64,000 bases of DNA, from the NCBI GenBank assembly GCA_028023455.1, contig JAQFVV010006450.1:1215501-1279500 (forward strand), written 5' to 3'. The notes beneath the pieces are model-generated. The model ran no database searches, had not been told where the DNA came from, and saw nothing but the letters and a program-made list of their open reading frames with translations. The translations under genes and the position numbers were made by a program. This document shows, one piece after another, positions 46,173 to 58,179 of this stretch; the first letter of the stretch is position 1; every line of letters begins with the position of its first letter. The stretch is from Epiperipatus broadwayi. Its lineage: Eukaryota; Onychophora; Udeonychophora; Euonychophora; Peripatidae.

Positions 46173-46440
46173 TATTTAGCCCAACGCACTTTCAGTACTA
46201 TGTACCAGATTCATAGCAAATTAAATCAACCAGTTAAGATTCAAGTTCATACTCAGTGAGACACTAGTATTTCATAGACTGATAATATTATTAGACTTAG
46301 CAATAAACCAGATCTCTTTTATCTTCCTATTATTAGGCTCTTTGCAGCCTGCTTTAATTATCTGAGAATAAAATTTATCTCCATCATTTCTCACCATGGG
46401 TCTGGTACATAGCATTGAAAGCACATTCTGCTAAATATTA
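46173..46440. repeat. Inverted repeat with about 45-bp arms (FB5)
   Basis: AATATTTAGCCCAACGCACTT with TCAGTACTATGTACCAGA on the left is mirrored on the right by TCTGGTACATAGCATTGAAAG with CACATTCTGCTAAATATT. Inner sequence (about 180 bases) is less similar. It may be an old foldback element or a miniature transposon; no target duplication was fixed. Confidence 0.6.
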
Positions 46441-46449
46441 TTATTATCG

Positions 46450-49400
46450 ATTTTTTTTTCTATATGACACATAAATATATATATATGTGTGTGTATATAT
46501 AATCTAAATTTATATATATATATATATATGAATTGAAGTTATTGTATGTGTTTACATTTAAATCATCTGAAAAGTGAAGTTGTTTCAAAATGCATGCATA
46601 ATGAGAGAAAGTGGGTGACTTTGTATGATCTTGGATGGTTGCTATATGGTAGAATTGAGATGATGGATGAACTGATAAAACTAAAAAATTGAATATCTAT
46701 ATGAATGCCCTTATATAAATAAAGGAAATTTAAATATTTCATACTACATACAATGGTGTGAACATAAGACTAATGCGTTCTATAACTTGTTTGATTTGAT
46801 TATATTGGATTTAAATAATGTTATGTCATAATTGTTGTTTGGTAAGCTTTTTGAGATTTGAATAATGTAAATTATTACATATTTCATTTATTATACACAT
46901 ATTGAAATGTTTCTATATATAGATGCTTACAGTGGATAACAATATTCATTATACTTTATTACAAGCTCCTCTTGTGTGAATCATATATCACATGTAACAA
47001 CTAAAGTTTTGTTGAGATTTGATTACAACAGAGTACATATTGCTTATTTAACTGCATGTATACAATATTTTTCAACATGCATATATATTATAATGTAGGG
47101 ATCTTGAAAGTTTGAGTTCAAGTCCTTTATAATTACATTAAATTTAGTACAGACAATATACATATATTTAAATATTATATATATACATGAAAGTAGTCAA
47201 CACTTAAACAGTACCATTATCAATAACAATCAACATTCTCAATCTGTGATCAAGGCAAAGATGGAAATCCTCCTTTATATATATATCACTAAAGTTTGCA
47301 ATTTGATTACAGAGAGTGAAATTATTAATTCAAAGAAGTTTAAATAAAGCTCATTAAACAGGTAAGTATAACCTATTCTGAATCCAGACTAACAAATTGT
47401 CAATTATAACTTTCAAACTGCACTCCAGCTATGTATTATTTATATAATAAAGCTAATAATGTCCAAGGCTAGATAGGTGAATATTGTAAATACACAAAAA
47501 CAGTCAACACTTAAACAAATCTAATATCAATAACAATCAACATATATAACACAGATACATTTTTATATATATAAATTAATATTATAATATAAACAAAATT
47601 TAAAAATAATAATGTAATTAATAATAAACTGAGATAGCACATTAACATATATATTGTTACATTTAGCCAAAAAATAAAAATAATAAAAAAACATTCTATA
47701 CAATATCTTTATTTTTAAAAACTAAATTGAATAATGAAGTATTAGGCTTCCATCCAATTAAATATGCTCTGGATGATATCCTTTTCCTTCAATAATTTGT
47801 CCCCCTATGAAAACAATAACAGACTCAGTTATCAACAGATTATGATCTGTTTATTTGTTTGGTGCTTTTAAAATTTATATAGTCATTCTTATTTACCATT
47901 TTAGATTCTCATTTAAATTATTAAAACTTTAAACTTTTTGACACAATACAAGAAAGGTTTACAGTTCTTTAAATTGATCGTTTTTATTTTATTACTTAAA
48001 AAAGATACTTTACAATTTTTTCTAAATAATGTAAAACTTTCAGCTATATGCTTAGAAAACATTTCATTATACAAAATACTGTATCACATCAAATTTGGAA
48101 AGTATATAATAAAACTAAGAATAAAAGTATGTTATTTCAACATAAGCCAAAAAAAACATTATAAATAAATATGATCATGTGACAATGCTCTGAGCTGGAA
48201 AAATAGTTGCTCCTCTATCATAAAATTTATTTAACTTATAAATGTTAATATTTTCACTTTTTGTTTATTTTCTTCTTCTTTTTTTATTAATTTATATAAG
48301 CAATGTGTTGTATATTGATATATTGCATATCTATATATGTATCAGATTTAATTTAATCATAAGAAATATGTAAGATATTAATATAAAATCTCACATATTA
48401 TAATGAATTTATCTGTGCATTTAATATTTAATACTACTGTATAAAAGATAAAGAAATAAGACTGATTTCTTAGTTTAAAAATTTTTTATAGAAAATTTAA
48501 GTATAGTTTTTGCACCAATAATCACATCTGAAATAGATATGAATAAAAGCATATAATTTTAATTTTTTTTAAAAAAATAAAATGTAATTATGGACTGAGT
48601 ATTTCTTCACTCCCTTTGCTTGAAGCTTGCCAGGTGTTTTTGTTTAATTATCCATTTTCAGGATCATCGAAATGTTTGTCTTTTTCTCAAAATTATTTTA
48701 TCTCGTGCTTTGTTAATTTAAAAAATTGAATATAAATTAATGTTAAGTTTAAATAATTAATAATAATATTTTTATAAATGCCACTTGGAACATTTAAATA
48801 ATTATTTCTTTTAGGCATACTATAACATACAAACATTAACACATCGCTGCCGTTGTTGTGATTTTTTTTACGTTCACCATAGCATTTTCATTCAAACTGT
48901 TGTTTAATTATAACATTTTACAAAAATGATTAAAATTTGGAATTTACTAGTGATAGAAGAAAGTGCAGTGGGATATTTTCAGATATGGTATCATGAATAC
49001 TTTGTGGTGAAGTATTTTTTTAACATAATTATCTTCATATAATTTTTTTTTTTAAGATGATTATAAAAACACAAGAAATTACACAAAATTCCAAATGATT
49101 ATAATTAAATAAAATTTAATATAACTATAGTAAGGTAGAAAAACATGATGAAAAGAAAGTATAACAAACGTTGGCATTCATATAAATGACAGCAATTGTT
49201 AACAGCCAGCAACATTGCCACAAAAGTATGCACTATCCAGTAATTCTGAAAATATAACTACTATGTCTTCTTCTGTCACTGGTAGATTCCAGATATTAAT
49301 CATTGTTGCAAAATGTTATGAAAAATAATTAAACAACAGCTTGAATGAAAATGCTATGGTAAACGCAAAAAAATCATGACAATGGTGGCAACGTATTAAT

Positions 49401-51700
49401 ATTTGTACATTATGGTATACCTAAAAAAATAATTAATTAAATGTTAAGCTTAACATTAATTTATATTCAATTTGTTAATATTTTTTTAAAATTAACAAGT
49501 AATACATGGATAAAATAATTTTTAAAAAAAAAAAAAAAAAAAAACTTCAATGCCCCTGAAAATGAATAATTAAACAAAAAAACATCTGGCAAGCTTCTGG
49601 CAAAGGGAGAGAAGGAATTATACATATGTAGTGAATATTTTGATAAGTGGTAAATCAATAATTAGGTTTAAAAGCCAAGTCATTGCTGTAAACAATTTTT
49701 TTAACAAAAAACATAGGTAAACAAGCATAATAATATAATTAGAGAAATAAATCAACATCCTACTTATTTACTTTGAAAATGCTTTAGCGTAAACATTATG
49801 GACAAGCAGATATAAAGTAACAAGTGTCATAAATTTAATAAAATTAATTTTGATCAGTTTGAATTGGAGAATTTGTGCTTGAGTTTGCTGAATTAATTTT
49901 TTTATTACTTGTAATAAAATTGAAAAGATGAATAGTCTATGGTAGAATCAATTGTATTAAAGATTATAAGTGTAACTTTTTATAATTTAGAAATATGGAA
50001 TCCAGCATTTTGGTCTGCGTTTCAATAGATACTTGGGGCTAAAAAATCATCCCATGAATTGTGCCTAGCTTTAATTCTCCAGTAAACAACTGATTCTCAT
50101 ATAGTTTCCAGTATTACACAATATAGTTTTCAGTGTTGCACAAAGAAATCAAGCCTATTAAAAGTGCCTATCTATGAAAGAAATCATCATCAATGAACAA
50201 GCACTATCATATGGATAAACAATGAAATTATAACTACAGTAATTGCATATATGAATAATAATAAGGGAAAAGAAAGAATCGATGGGGAGAAAAAACAATC
50301 TGAAAGTGACTGATGAATTTGGAGAAATTATCAGCATATAGTATTGCAAAATTGAAAAAATGAATCACAATAACCAATTTTCTGCAAGCAAACATTTTAA
50401 AGGAAATGTCATATATTTAAAAAGAACGCCAGGTTCTATAAATCACATAATAATAGCCCACGCTTATCTATACTGTACATTTTCAGTCTGTTTTTGTGGC
50501 AATCTCAATGAAGTAAAAAGTGGATTCTTTTCTTGATAATAATAAGATTAAAGATTTATGATGAAGCTAGGTTTAGTCTTTTATCATGTGATGTGCATAT
50601 GTGGAACCATCTAGCTTTGTGCAAAATCAGGTTTATTATCTGTATATCTTCTTTACTGACATTTCGGGCTTAGATAAGCGTATTAAAAACTTTTCTTGTT
50701 TAATATCAAAAATAATTATCCTTAAGTAGATTATGGGTAAAAGAATTAATTTTGTATTTAAATATTTATATATAGATATATACTTCTTTTTTTCCGTATG
50801 TGATCTTAATCCAGACCATGTTTTAATTAATCCTATTATATAGATTAGTTATAGTTGCTCAGTGAAAGAAACAGATCTTCATAGACATTATGATACAGAA
50901 GGATGAAATCGTGTTTGAAAGTAAATTAACCAAATTATATTTTTTATACATGCCATAGCTTTTATATTTTAGAAAAATCATTTATTTTAATTAGCCATTG
51001 AAAAATATTATTACTAAAATAATTTTGTGTTAACCCAGAACTCTTATTCAAAATTTAAGATGTATAAGCATAAATGTGTATGGAAAGGTGGAGCTTGTCA
51101 CCTGTTAAAATTTATCAATCGAACGTTTAGATTGCTATGCTTTTTAAAATGGATTTCTGATTTTCTAAAAATAGATGAAAGTTAATTTTATTCGATATTA
51201 TCAAAAGAAATTATAAAGTTTTTATCTTAGAAGTTGAATTCAGAATATTTAATGTTATTTAATTAATCTTTTTTTTTTTTTTTTACTCCACCTTCCATAT
51301 ATCTCAGGTTTATTATTCAAAAGGGAATTATATTTGAGACCTGATCCTAAACAGAATGTCTTTATCATAATAAATCATATACAAAATTTGATAAACCAAT
51401 CGCTAGCTATTAATTTAAATAATTACTACCTCATCATCATCAGAGAAAGATTAGTCATATTCTTTGCTAGTTAGGTACATTAATAAAATCATCAATGATT
51501 TTTTTTATTATTGTTTATACTTTATTATATATATATTGACTTCATTATAATGGCGTCATTATATGTTATCACCTTACATAACCTCCCCCCCTCTCATTTC
51601 TCTTACAATATATGTCTTTTAGTTTTCACGTATTTATCTGTTTAATTTAATAATAATAAAATCCATAGTCATCTGCAAGAAGACATTAAGACATTTTTAG
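46450..51700. other. AT-rich non-coding DNA, no gene seen
   Basis: A long stretch of TA repeats (46480-46530), homopolymers (A run at 49527-49545; T run near 51267-51284) and A/T-rich text. A phrase of the form ATAGTTTCCAGTATTACACA is repeated imperfectly around 50101-50150. No coding region, RNA gene or element end could be supported. Confidence 0.5.
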
Positions 51701-51719
51701 ATCATTGATATTGAAAAGT

Positions 51720-51777
51720 TATTAAACAGGCAAAACTCTCCATACAGTAAGTGCTAGCATAAGGATGGTGATCATGT
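51720..51777 (-). mobile_element. FB1 miniature copy, 58 bp, perfect 13-bp target duplication
   Basis: Only the FB1 head (minus strand: CATGATCACCATCCTTATGC) joined to the extreme FB1 end (GGAGAGTTTTGCCTGTTTA) remains. GATATTGAAAAGT flanks it exactly at 51707-51719 and 51778-51790. This shows that the two ends alone delimit the mobile unit. Confidence 0.82.
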
Positions 51778-51894
51778 GATATTGAAAAGTATTGACTGCT
51801 TTTTTAGGAGTAATTTACATCTTTCACTTTCTTTAAAAATTATAATTATAGATAATAATAACCATTATATTTTGTGCTTGTATAATATAAATAA

Positions 51895-52030
51895 AAAATA
51901 TAATCGAATGAGTTATTACTTGGGAGGTCATGAAAAGTTTGAGAACCTGAAACTGCTGTGATCCATAGATCCTGATCTTCAGGGTCGCCGCTCTAGCACT
52001 ACTCCAATGTATGCAGAGTGTTAATGCAGG
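51895..52030 (+). repeat. Interspersed repeat family S4, copy 2
   Basis: GGTCATGAAAAGTTTGAGAAC, then GTGATCCATAGATCCTGATC, then CACTACTCCAATGTATGCAGA; same order as at 57175-57315. Confidence 0.55.
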
Positions 52031-52960
52031 TAACATAGTAATACAAATGATGAAAATTTATGGTAAATATTTTATCATACTATATGTATTGCAGTAATAA
52101 TGCATTAGAAATAATTATCTCTTTTATTACCATAAAAGCCAAAGCAACAGGTTTCCACGTCAATAATTCATGCGAAAAAATCAAGGTAATAAAATAGTTT
52201 TTTTTTTCCTATCTCTTCCTCCCCGCCGGACCCCCCCCCCCCCCTCACAACCACTCTTGTGTGGGGTCCTCCTCCCCCAATAGTTTTAGCTTAATTAGCA
52301 TTAGAAAGAAATAAAAATGAATTTGTCTTTGGCAAGAACTTAAAAGAAAATTGGGCTCACAATAAAATTTCTTGATAAAAAAAAAAAGAAAATTGCCAGT
52401 TTAAACTCATTTTCGTTTTTCTTTTCTTTTTTTTTTTTTTGGAATTTTTTTAAAACTAAAAGATAACAAACAGAAACATAGGTAATTTTTGACTATGTCA
52501 TTTTTTTATTATAGATATACTACTAATTTTAGGGTGTCTTCTATAGATTGTATTATATATTAAAAAAGCGTTATTTTCCACTATTTGTCACATGTATAAT
52601 ATTTTATTGAAAACTATTTTAGTTTTTGACAAAGTTTGAAAGGATTGGGAAAATGTAATTGTTTTAATTATGTTGTTGTTTGACTTAGGGTTATTATATC
52701 TATGACTCTTATCTATAATTCGAAATATAGTATTAAGAATTTTCAATTTTAAAAAAATGCATCAGCTGCATATTAGCTTAGGATAACGAATAAATTTATT
52801 TCCACATAATTTTCTTAGTTTTTGTCTATATTAATGCCCTGCTTTGTGTAGCATAGTTTTAGTGTGACAGACTTTAAGAGCTGAAGGTTCCTAGATTCAT
52901 TCTCACTGAGCAAAGTAAAAAATCTATATTTAGTCTATTACAGGGGTCCCAACCCTATGC

Positions 52961-52984
52961 CTGCGGGCACCATGGTGCCCGCAG
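52961..52984. repeat. Perfect 24-bp palindrome in the hAT element
   Basis: Twelve-base arms (CTGCGGGCACCA and its complement) without spacer, located ten bases inside the left terminal repeat. Confidence 0.95.
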
Positions 52985-53232
52985 ATCACTGTATGTGTGC
53001 CCACCGCTATCCGAACACGATAAAAAACTATTTATCTGATACAAATAAATTTAATTTTTAAAAACCTTAACTATAAATTATTGTATTATATTGTAATCAA
53101 ATTATAGGGTATACTATACTTTTACAGCGTAAAAATATAAACGTTAATTATATGTTAAAATTTTATTTTTGAAATAAATATTTTTTTGAACATTATGTTT
53201 ATTATTAACAATATCCAACTATAAATTTACAT

Positions 53233-53292
53233 TGAAAAAATAAATGGTACCTGCCACCTGGCTGAAAAAATAAATGGTGCCCGCCACCTGGC
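53233..53292. repeat. Two-unit 30-bp tandem repeat in the hAT element
   Basis: Units 53233-53262 and 53263-53292 start TGAAAAAATAAATGGT and end CCACCTGGC; they differ at two positions. Confidence 0.92.
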
Positions 53293-53349
53293 CGGTATTA
53301 TAGAATGTGCTCTTAAGTGCAAAAAGGTTGGGGACCCCTGGCCTATTAT

Positions 53350-55240
53350 ATTTAATTAATCATATGATTATTGTATGTGATTATTAGAAAATGTCTTCCC
53401 TTTAAATATAAGTAATTGAAAGGTAATGAAGAAATAATGTAGTGAAAGAAATTTGAATATACTTTTGATTTTGTTTTTATGAATATATAAATAATTGGAT
53501 CTTATAGTATAATGCTTATTTTATCCACTTGTTATGCCCATGATTTTGGTTTATCAAATCTAGACTGGATAAAGCCTGAAAACTTTTTCAAATTTCAATC
53601 ACCCTTAGGATATTTTTAATCAGCCATAGACAACTCAAGTAATTAAATTAAACTATTCTAGCTAGAATACCAAGATGGAAAAAGTATTCATGCTTCCACC
53701 TTCTGCCAAGTAGCAAGCTTGGTGAATAATGTCTTTTTGTTTCTGTTTGAGAATTGTTGTAGAGATTAATGATTTATTCAGAAGCTATTTTATCTTTTTA
53801 TTTATATGCATAATAGATAATAATTACATTACTTTCAAAGTGTATGTAAACACTGGGGTGACAAACTTTCCAGATGCTGATTATAACAATACGTCAACTT
53901 ATTACCCAGAAAATATAAAATGACTATTTGCATTTGCTTTCTTTGATTTTATTCTTCAGTATTTACATATAGTTTGAAGTACTATAATATTTAAAAATCA
54001 GAAGAAATTAACTAAATGTTCAGCAGGGTTGAAGAAGCTGTATTTGCATCTGGGTTTAAGTAGAAGTTTTCTTTGAATAATATCAATTATTAGTTTTGCT
54101 ATCTCAATAAAATCTAAAGAAGGCTATGTAAATAATCATTTTACATTTGCTGAGCAATGTGATAAAGAGAGTGATGCTTTGATATTAACAATGTTTTAAA
54201 ATTTATTAATCGAATATTTATATATTAACATTAAATTCCAAAGACTAAACTGGAAAAATTAATAATTAAACAATACCAACTACATAATTTTAAATTCCTA
54301 GGCCAATTCTTATTTAATATCACCTATCACTAAGTTTTGTTATCTTATACAATCTTATGAAATTAACAAATATGAAAACGGAATAAAACGAAAACCACTT
54401 AACATTTAAACAAAAACAACATTTTACCTACAAATCAAAGCAATCACAACACCTAATCCACAATTCATAGGAACATTCCATAGGCCAGTTTAAATGTTAA
54501 CTGGGTTTTCATTTCATTCCATTTTCATACTTGTTATGATTTCTTAAGATTTTATAAGACAACAAAACCAATTGATAGTTGATACTACTTAGGGATTGGT
54601 CTATGAATTTAAAGTTAAAAAGTTGGTGTTGTTTAATATCTATGTAAATAAAAAAAGTGGGTAAATGTTAATCACTCTGATGCAAATGTCTTTCTTAAGA
54701 TTATTAATTGCTGTCCTAAATAAAATAACAGAGTAGTCCTCTCACATTATATGTGTATTTCAGCTAGACATGAGTTCATCAGATGGCCTAAAGATTTAAA
54801 TACATGCCACCTGTGCTAGAATAGATCCCAAACTTTAAATGCAGTTATTTTCAAAATAATGTTTGTTTTCAAAATATATATTAATACACAATTACATGTG
54901 CAAACAAACAGAACATATTAAAAATATATATGTATGAAGCTTATGCTGCTATACTTAGTGTAGTTCATTCATATTTAAATCTCTAGCATACCTGATGAAG
55001 TCATGGTTACTTGAAATGCACATATAGCTGTGAAGATTGGCTTGTTATTTTATGTTGAGTAGCAATTAATGACATTAAAGCTTATATTTGTAATAAACAT
55101 TCTAAAATTCACCTATTGTTTGTTTATTAACATCCTAATATCTTTTGTTATATACATATAAATCATCGCAAATTATTTTTTTTTAAATTTTGCATTAACT
55201 CAAAAATATATTTAACTTGTCTTGAATATAATGATATGCA
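53350..55240. other. AT-rich non-coding DNA, no gene seen
   Basis: An imperfect inverted resemblance around 54280-54320 and 54590-54620 was noticed but not resolved. No gene supported. Confidence 0.45.
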
Positions 55241-55244
55241 TGGC

Positions 55245-55395
55245 TAGTTAAAGTTTATAATGTAATTGCAAATATTGAAATGCTAGAATAATTTGTATTA
55301 AAAGGTGACAAGTAACAAGCTACCACCCACTAAGGTCAAATAGTGTGACTTAATCATAGTATTCTTTTACTTAGTCACTCAATCTTTCTTCTGCT
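55245..55395 (+). repeat. Interspersed repeat family S3, copy 3
   Basis: TTAAAGTTTATAATGTAATTG, then ATTGAAATGCTAGAATAA, then GGTGACAAGTAAC and AGCTACCACCCACTAAGG; this matches the S3 order at 60505-60670. Confidence 0.6.
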
Positions 55396-56430
55396 ATGAA
55401 CTTAAAATACATATGTAGATTATTTGTTTAAAGTAGTCTTAATCATCATCATCATCACTTCCAATATTATTACTTTTATAGCTCAGCTCATTTTATTTAA
55501 AATTTTATACAAATACAATTCAGTTTATATAAAGTTAAAAAAAAAAAACATTGATATTTCAAGTGTCACTGCGTATACCAATTTCATTCCTGGAGAAGAG
55601 TTTTATTTAAGATGACTTTGATACTTAATCTCTTCTCAGTTTGAAGTTATTTGATAAATTTATCAAAAGCAGGTTCAGCTCCAGTTTGATGTCTTATTTT
55701 ATGAAAACTACTCTCACTCTATTATTAACAGCAAAACTGATTGACTTCATATTGATGTTACTTTATCTTCTATTGACTTTGAGAAGTTATTTTTTTTGTA
55801 GAGTTTCAATTAAAACTTTCCCAACTTAGTATTCAGGAAAGGAAGAGAAAAACACTTTTATATCTGTAACTTTTCGTTATAGAAAAAAGCGAGAGAGAGA
55901 GAGAGAGAAAGAAAAATTAAAGTCTAATAAATTTTTAGTACTACGGCAGAATATTAATAAAAATTATGAAACCATCACTATATTTCTTAATGCAGTTCCT
56001 TTCTGACTATTACATAACTAATAATATGATTAATTCTTCTATTTTCATTATAATATAAATCTGTAATGTAATTAATATATTACAAATAAATAATAGTACT
56101 TTTCAAACATCCTGAAGCAGATTGAACATTTAACAGTATCATTCAGGATACTAAACAGTTGGGGGATTTTTTTGTTACTCAGTTTGAAAATCAATTGTGA
56201 ATTCTTTAATCCAGAGTCTGCCACTTTGCCAACACAGGTCAGTAGTAATATACATTTGAAAGATTCACTTTTTAGGAGATTATGTGGCATAATTAAATTT
56301 GAATCAGGTATATCTTTGGCTACCACTAAACCAGGCAAGTCACACACATTACAGAGCAAGACTTTATAATATTATGAATGAGAGTGTTTTAATGTCTCCT
56401 ATTAACTCATTGTAAGGTAAATTATAAGAT

Positions 56431-56721
56431 TAAATTACTAAACATCACATGATCACTATTTTTTTTGCTTACACAAGCTGTTTACACAGACGCTAAACTT
56501 TTTACAGTAGTGCCACTCGGTACAAGCCAGAGTAATCAATGGATGCAATGGATCTTAAGATCTGGGTGCAGTGCTGTCAGATCCAAGGCTCCTCACTGAT
56601 GAAAGCCACAAGCTAGAAACTGATCTGGAGATGTTGGATGAGTAGACACTAGATGGGGATTTTATGTACAAACCTTCTTGCATCCACTGAGTGGTGCAGC
56701 TGTATGGAGTTTAGCCTCTGT
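56431..56721 (+). mobile_element. FB1 family element, 291 bp, 14-bp target duplication
   Basis: Head ACTAAACATCACATGATCAC, first arm (CAGTAGTGCCACTCGGTAC, AATCAATGGATGCAATGG, cut short), centre (CTTAAGATCTGGGTGCAGTG, CAAGGCTCCTCACTGATG), and return arm (TGGATGAGTAGACACTAGAT, ATTTTATGTACAAACC, TATGGAGTTTAGCCTCTGT). GTAAATTATAAGAT flanks it identically at 56417-56430 and 56722-56735. Confidence 0.85.
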
Positions 56722-57174
56722 GTAAATTATAAGATGTTAGTATAAATAAATAATTTACATGTGTATATGCTTGTGGGCATTTTTATTTTATGAGTTCACA
56801 TAATTTTGGCATTACTTATGAAGTAGGAATGTCTTTATCTATCAGAAACAGCAAGATTATGCTATTTACATTTGTTCATTTATTCAGTAGCAGCCATGTT
56901 TAAACAAATAAAGCTATTATAATCCCAAAAGAAAGAAAAAAGAGGAAGAAACTAAAAAGTTTAAGATGAATTTTGTTATAATTATACAAACTAATTCATT
57001 TAATTACAAGTATATCCAGGTATATGTGAATCTTTTAATCATCATTTATAATCAAGAAGTTGGCTATTATATATATATATATATAATATCTTATTTCACA
57101 TGATCTCTTGAATAATTAATTAACTATATAATTATATTATACTGGATTTTTAATCAAATGACAACAAATAAATA

Positions 57175-57315
57175 ATTGAATGATTTATTGCTTGAGAATT
57201 CATAATAAGTTTGAGCACTGAGACAGTAGAGGTAGTGGAGTGATCCATGCATCCTGAGTCCATAATATGCTACTCCATTACTGTGCTAAAGCATGCAGAG
57301 TGGCATTAATCATAT
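57175..57315 (+). repeat. Interspersed repeat family S4, copy 3
   Basis: TTATTGCTTGAGAATTCATAA, GTTTGAGCACTGAGACAG, GTGATCCATGCATCCTGAGTC, CTACTCCATTACTGTGCT and GCATGCAGAGTGG, in the order shared with the other S4 copies. Confidence 0.55.
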
Positions 57316-57379
57316 GGTGGTTGCTTTAAAAAATGATAGCAATAATAACATAGTGATTGTTTAGTAGATTTACATTATT

Positions 57380-58170
57380 GGAAACCCATAATGTATTTTA
57401 ACTTCTTCTGCAACAAACTTTTCTTCCTGAAAAGCTACAATACTTGGCCTAGGTGTATTTTTTTTTTATTGTATTTTATTCTCAACCAGTGAACATAATC
57501 CAGCATTGTACTCTTTAGAGTACCTTTGGATACCTTTTATAATGTAAACCGTTTGTCTTTCCTATAAAAACACTGCTCAAGTTTATTATAAAATACATAA
57601 AAACTCTGTGCAAGAAAAGATTTACCCTGACAATAGTAGATTCAGCAACATCATATCCAGTAGTCTGAAGACATGTACTTGGTCTTGTGATTTTTCCAAA
57701 ATGGTTTCAGAATCTTATGGAATATTCTTAAATAAAAATGTTCCATTGTCTTTTATGTTATGATATATGCTTTCATCTCAACATCCAAGTCTGCGCCTAA
57801 AGAGCAAACCAAGATATTTTAATTGATTTACATTCTTATGTTGGTAATCATCCAAGTGAAAAGTTGCTGAAGATTTTAGTTCCATTATGAAGCTGATAAA
57901 ATGTCTGAGTTTTATTTTTTAACATTAATTATCAAGTCTTTATATGTTATATTCAAAACATTAAAAACTTTGTATATGTTATATAGTCATAGCTGAGAAG
58001 ATTATCCTTGTAAATAAGAGTAATATAAATGTCTACCATTAATACTTTAGCAAAGTGTAAATACTTGTAACATGGGTAGCCAAACTTCACACCTGTAAGA
58101 GTTATGCAATATAACTGAGATATATTCAAGAGCTACAATTTTTGAAGTATTCAACAGAAGTAAATATATT
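57380..58170 (-). pseudogene. RTE-like LINE reverse-transcriptase fragment, minus strand
   Basis: Minus-strand text, broken by several stops and a frameshift, follows the late RT region: ILHNSYRCEVWLP, then INGRHLYYSYLQG (where the family has the catalytic FADD box, here lost), KDLIINVKK, then FHLDDYQHKNVNQLKYLG and, after a shift, CSLGADLDVEMKAYI. KYLG followed by an acidic, Asp/Glu-rich strand is typical of the thumb region of RTE-type LINEs. The rest toward 57380 is weaker. Heavily decayed and not functional. Confidence 0.55.
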
Positions 58171-58179
58171 ATTTATTTA

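Larger units (their letters stand above)
52941..53340. mobile_element. hAT-type non-autonomous transposon, 400 bp
   Basis: Left end CAGGGGTCCCAACCC and right end, inverted, CAGGGGTCCCCAACC form terminal inverted repeats of about 15 bp with the hAT-like CAGGGGTC start. The 8-bp flanks GTCTATTA (52933-52940) and GCCTATTA (53341-53348) match at 7 of 8, the duplication length of hAT elements. No transposase is present. The subterminal DNA is GC-rich with repeated GGTGCCCGC words, possible transposase-binding sites. Confidence 0.9.

Noticed and set aside
52200-52275. Transposon end at a C-rich stretch with GGGGTCC inverted words
   Set aside because: No matching second end or target duplication was found.
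56072-56369. Overlapping ORFs on both strands (LCNVCDLPGLVVAKD... on minus)
   Set aside because: No family resemblance and both strands open to a similar degree; treated as chance.
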